Positions 14,398 to 16,356 of a stretch of 16,356 nucleotides of DNA are shown piece after piece (the first letter of the stretch is position 1; each line of letters starts with the position of its first letter). The notes under the pieces are model-generated. The model made no database searches, was not told where the DNA came from, and saw nothing but the letters and a program-made list of their open reading frames with translations. The DNA comes from Oscillospiraceae bacterium (GTDB lineage Bacteria; Bacillota; Clostridia; Oscillospirales; Oscillospiraceae), in the NCBI GenBank assembly GCA_016296045.1, contig JAEDKB010000020.1, positions 1 through 16,356 on the forward strand, read 5' to 3'. A program made the position numbers and the translations under genes.

Positions 14398-14745
14398 ATG
14401 AAAAAGTGGTACGATGAGGAGTATGAATTTCAGATTGAAGTCATCGGCTTTCTGCGCGGCGATCATACGGAGCGCTATTGCCGAAACGGCGAGGAGATCG
14501 GAGATCAATACACCTGCACCTACGGCTGCCCGGTAAATCAGGACGGGCAGGGCATCTGCTCCAAAACAATGATGCTGCTGTATCCGATTATGGAGGCTGT
14601 CAGAAGCGGCGGCGATTTGGAAAATATCGGCGGCGACGGCAGATACAGCAAAAACATCGTCTGTCCGGACGGCTGCGTGATGTTCCGCCTGACGGCAAAG
14701 AAGCTTGGAAACGAAAATTTTTATAAAGGCAAGTTTTTTGATTGA
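14398..14745 (+). CDS. TIGR04076-like small Cys-rich protein
   Basis: The 115-aa cytoplasmic protein has six cysteines (28, 40, 44, 54, 89, 93). Its pattern (IEVIGFLRGDH, GEEIGDQYTC, GICSKTMMLLYPIMEAV, GGD, then CPDGCVMFRLTAKK) fits the TIGR04076 family of uncharacterised small proteins. The cysteines suggest metal or cluster binding, which is inference. GGGAGG precedes the ATG, and the gene lies 17 bases after the hydratase, so the two share the upstream promoter. That pairing hints at a role in cluster care or activity of the Fe-S hydratase. The stop codon runs into the terminator stem. Confidence 0.75.
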   Translation: MKKWYDEEYEFQIEVIGFLRGDHTERYCRNGEEIGDQYTCTYGCPVNQDGQGICSKTMMLLYPIMEAVRSGGDLENIGGDGRYSKNIVCPDGCVMFRLTAKKLGNENFYKGKFFD

Positions 14746-14780
14746 AAAAGAAGCCGCAGAGTGCTCTGCGGCTTCTTTTT
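14745..14780. terminator. Bidirectional terminator between the hydratase operon and the second feoB-like gene
   Basis: A perfect 16-bp stem AAAAAGAAGCCGCAGA with its complement and a GTGC loop, followed by a T-run on the plus strand. It touches the stop codons of both convergent genes, so it serves both. Confidence 0.92.
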
Positions 14781-16356
14781 TACGATATCAGGCGAAAAGC
14801 TGCCGAAAGCAAGGCACAAAGAATTATGCCGAATACTGTTGGGAGAAGCGCTGCAAATGCCGTCCATTTGGCGCTGTGCGTCTCCTTGTGAACGGTAAGC
14901 AGCGTTGTTGTGCACGGCCAGTGAAAGAGGAAAAACACAATCATACACACAGATAGCTGCCATGTCCAGCCGTTTTCTAAAAGAAGTCCCGCCATTTGTG
15001 TACCTGCATCGCCGCCGAGATTCGTTCCCGCCGTGAGGATGATTGTCAGAATCGGCAGCACCAGTTCATTTGCCGGACTGCCCAGCACAAATGCCAGCAA
15101 AATGGCTCCGTTCAGACCGATCAGCCGCGCAGGTGCATCCAGAAACGCCGAAAGCCATTGCAGAAGTGTCATTTCTCCGACAGAACAATTTGCAAGCAGC
15201 CAGATCACCAGCCCTGCCGGTGCGGCAACCGCAACCGCTCTTCCGAGGACGAATACGGTGCGGTCGCGCAGGGAGCGCACAAGCACCTGCCCGATGTGCG
15301 GCTTCCGATAAGGCGGCAGCTCCAGAAGAAAAGAAGACGGCTCACCGCGCAATGCCGTATGATGCAGCAGCTTCGATGCAAGCAAGGTCATGGCAACAGA
15401 CAGCAGCAGACACGCCGTCAGAATCACCGCGCCCAGCAGCGACGAGCCGTGAGAAAAGCTCAGGGCAATCAGAAAGATCAGTGCGGGAAAACGTCCGTTG
15501 CATGGCACGAAAGCATTGGTCAGTACAGCGATCAGTCGTTCCCGCGGAGAGTCAATGATGCGGCAGCCGGTCACTCCGGCCGCGTTACAGCCCAGACCCA
15601 TACATAAGGTCAGCGACTGCTTTCCGCACGCTCCGGCGCGGCGAAAGCGCTCATCCATCAAAAATGCTACCCGCGGCAGATAGCCGAAATCCTCCAAAAG
15701 CGTAAACAGCGGAAAAAAGATCGCCATCGGCGGCAGCATCACCGAGATAACCCGTGCCGCCGTCGCATAGACACCGTCGAGCAGTGCGCCGCGAATCATC
15801 GCAGGCAGAGCAATCGCCTCCGCTCCCTTATGCAAAAGCTCCCCCAAGCGGTCAAAACACCATTGCAGACCGGCCGACGGATAGTTTGCTCCCTCGATTG
15901 TCAGCCAGAACACGCCCAGCAGCAGCAGGAGCATACACAGGCGTCCTCCCCATTTGTGCAGGAGGATTCTGTCCAGTCGTTCCGTCAGATCCGGCACGGA
16001 CGCTTTTTTGCTGCATACGGTTTCTTCTGCAATCGTTTCCGCTGTCCGAACGGCTTCTCTCGCAAGCTCTTCTTCGTTGCTCTCCTCCGGCTGTATGTTC
16101 GGTCTGGTCGGAAGAAAGCCCTCACACACACCGCGCACCGTTTCCATCAGCTCTTCGATGCCCTCTCCGTCTCCGGCAGAGGTGGCGATCACCGGAACAC
16201 CGAGCAGCCGCTCCAGATGCGCTGTATCGACGGTTTTTCCGGCACGGCGCGCCTCATCCATCAAATTGACACAAACGACGGTTTTGGGCTGTAGACGCAT
16301 CACCTGCATCGCCAGAATCAGGCTGCGCTCCAAACAGGTCGCATCACAGACCGCTA
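14780..16356 (-). CDS. Divergent FeoB-like transporter, N-terminus outside the window
   Basis: The visible 524 residues start inside the G domain (AVCDATCLERSLIL) and end at a true stop. G4 is NLMD and G5 is TSAGDGEG. The polytopic membrane region has both FeoB gate segments in altered form: GLGCNAAGVTGCRII (15554-15598) and FVPCNGRFP replace GFGCTVPAVMATRT and FMSCSAKIPIY of the canonical copy. The helical linker between G domain and membrane is about 79 residues against about 144 in the other FeoB. No feoA or small Cys-rich partner follows it. It is likely a GTPase-coupled metal transporter, perhaps for iron, but specificity may differ. The G1-G3 motifs lie beyond the edge and could not be checked. 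Confidence 0.88.
   Translation of the reverse strand, partial: AVCDATCLERSLILAMQVMRLQPKTVVCVNLMDEARRAGKTVDTAHLERLLGVPVIATSAGDGEGIEELMETVRGVCEGFLPTRPNIQPEESNEEELAREAVRTAETIAEETVCSKKASVPDLTERLDRILLHKWGGRLCMLLLLLGVFWLTIEGANYPSAGLQWCFDRLGELLHKGAEAIALPAMIRGALLDGVYATAARVISVMLPPMAIFFPLFTLLEDFGYLPRVAFLMDERFRRAGACGKQSLTLCMGLGCNAAGVTGCRIIDSPRERLIAVLTNAFVPCNGRFPALIFLIALSFSHGSSLLGAVILTACLLLSVAMTLLASKLLHHTALRGEPSSFLLELPPYRKPHIGQVLVRSLRDRTVFVLGRAVAVAAPAGLVIWLLANCSVGEMTLLQWLSAFLDAPARLIGLNGAILLAFVLGSPANELVLPILTIILTAGTNLGGDAGTQMAGLLLENGWTWQLSVCMIVFFLFHWPCTTTLLTVHKETHSAKWTAFAALLPTVFGIILCALLSAAFRLIS

Noticed and set aside
1..16356. Defence island, prophage, transposon or CRISPR content
   Set aside because: No integrase, transposase, direct-repeat array, toxin-antitoxin pair or known defence domain is seen; the nucleases present are best explained as housekeeping.

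Overview
The window looks like chromosomal DNA from a low-to-mid-GC Bacillota, most likely a Clostridia of the Oscillospiraceae/Ruminococcaceae type (inference). The grounds are strong GGAGG Shine-Dalgarno sites, the order rpmG-secE-nusG-rplK-rplA, a Feo operon ending in a tiny Cys-rich membrane protein, a DUF1292 gene near ruvX, and paired half-size TauE/SafE genes. I see no tRNA, rRNA, CRISPR array, insertion sequence or phage gene.

Layout. (1) 1-1690, minus strand: a transcription/translation operon of rpmG, secE, nusG and rplK. The ribosome binding site of rplA sits at the window edge. The nusG-rplK gap holds a folded leader that resembles an L1 autoregulatory site. (2) 1770-3315, plus: an ECF-type sigma factor overlapping a single-pass membrane protein that is probably its regulator, closed by a perfect 20-bp terminator. 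(3) 3460-4361, plus: a lone AT-rich lipoprotein gene with its own promoter. (4) 4363-6808, minus: feoA-feoB plus a 43-aa Cys-rich protein, with a good promoter and a possible metal-repressor operator. (5) 6828-8086, plus: an ECF-transporter S-component-like membrane protein overlapping ruvX. (6) 8062-8798, minus: two overlapping half-size TauE/SafE permease genes that converge on ruvX. (7) 8937-9601, plus: a two-OB-fold SSB-like protein. (8) 9665-12090, minus: a DEDDh exonuclease with a zinc-ribbon-like tail, mutY and a DUF1292 protein. (9) 12109-14780, plus: an aconitase-superfamily hydratase followed by a TIGR04076-like Cys-rich protein. (10) 14780-16356, minus: a second, divergent FeoB-like transporter cut by the window end.

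Themes. Iron recurs: Feo import, a second FeoB-like carrier with altered pore motifs, and two Fe-S enzymes (the hydratase and MutY). DNA maintenance also recurs: RuvX, an SSB-like protein, MutY and an exonuclease. The least understood parts are the FeoB paralogue, the hydratase/Cys-rich pair, the sigma/membrane-protein pair and the AT-rich lipoprotein. Most of the rest is ordinary core genome; no whole new system is obvious.
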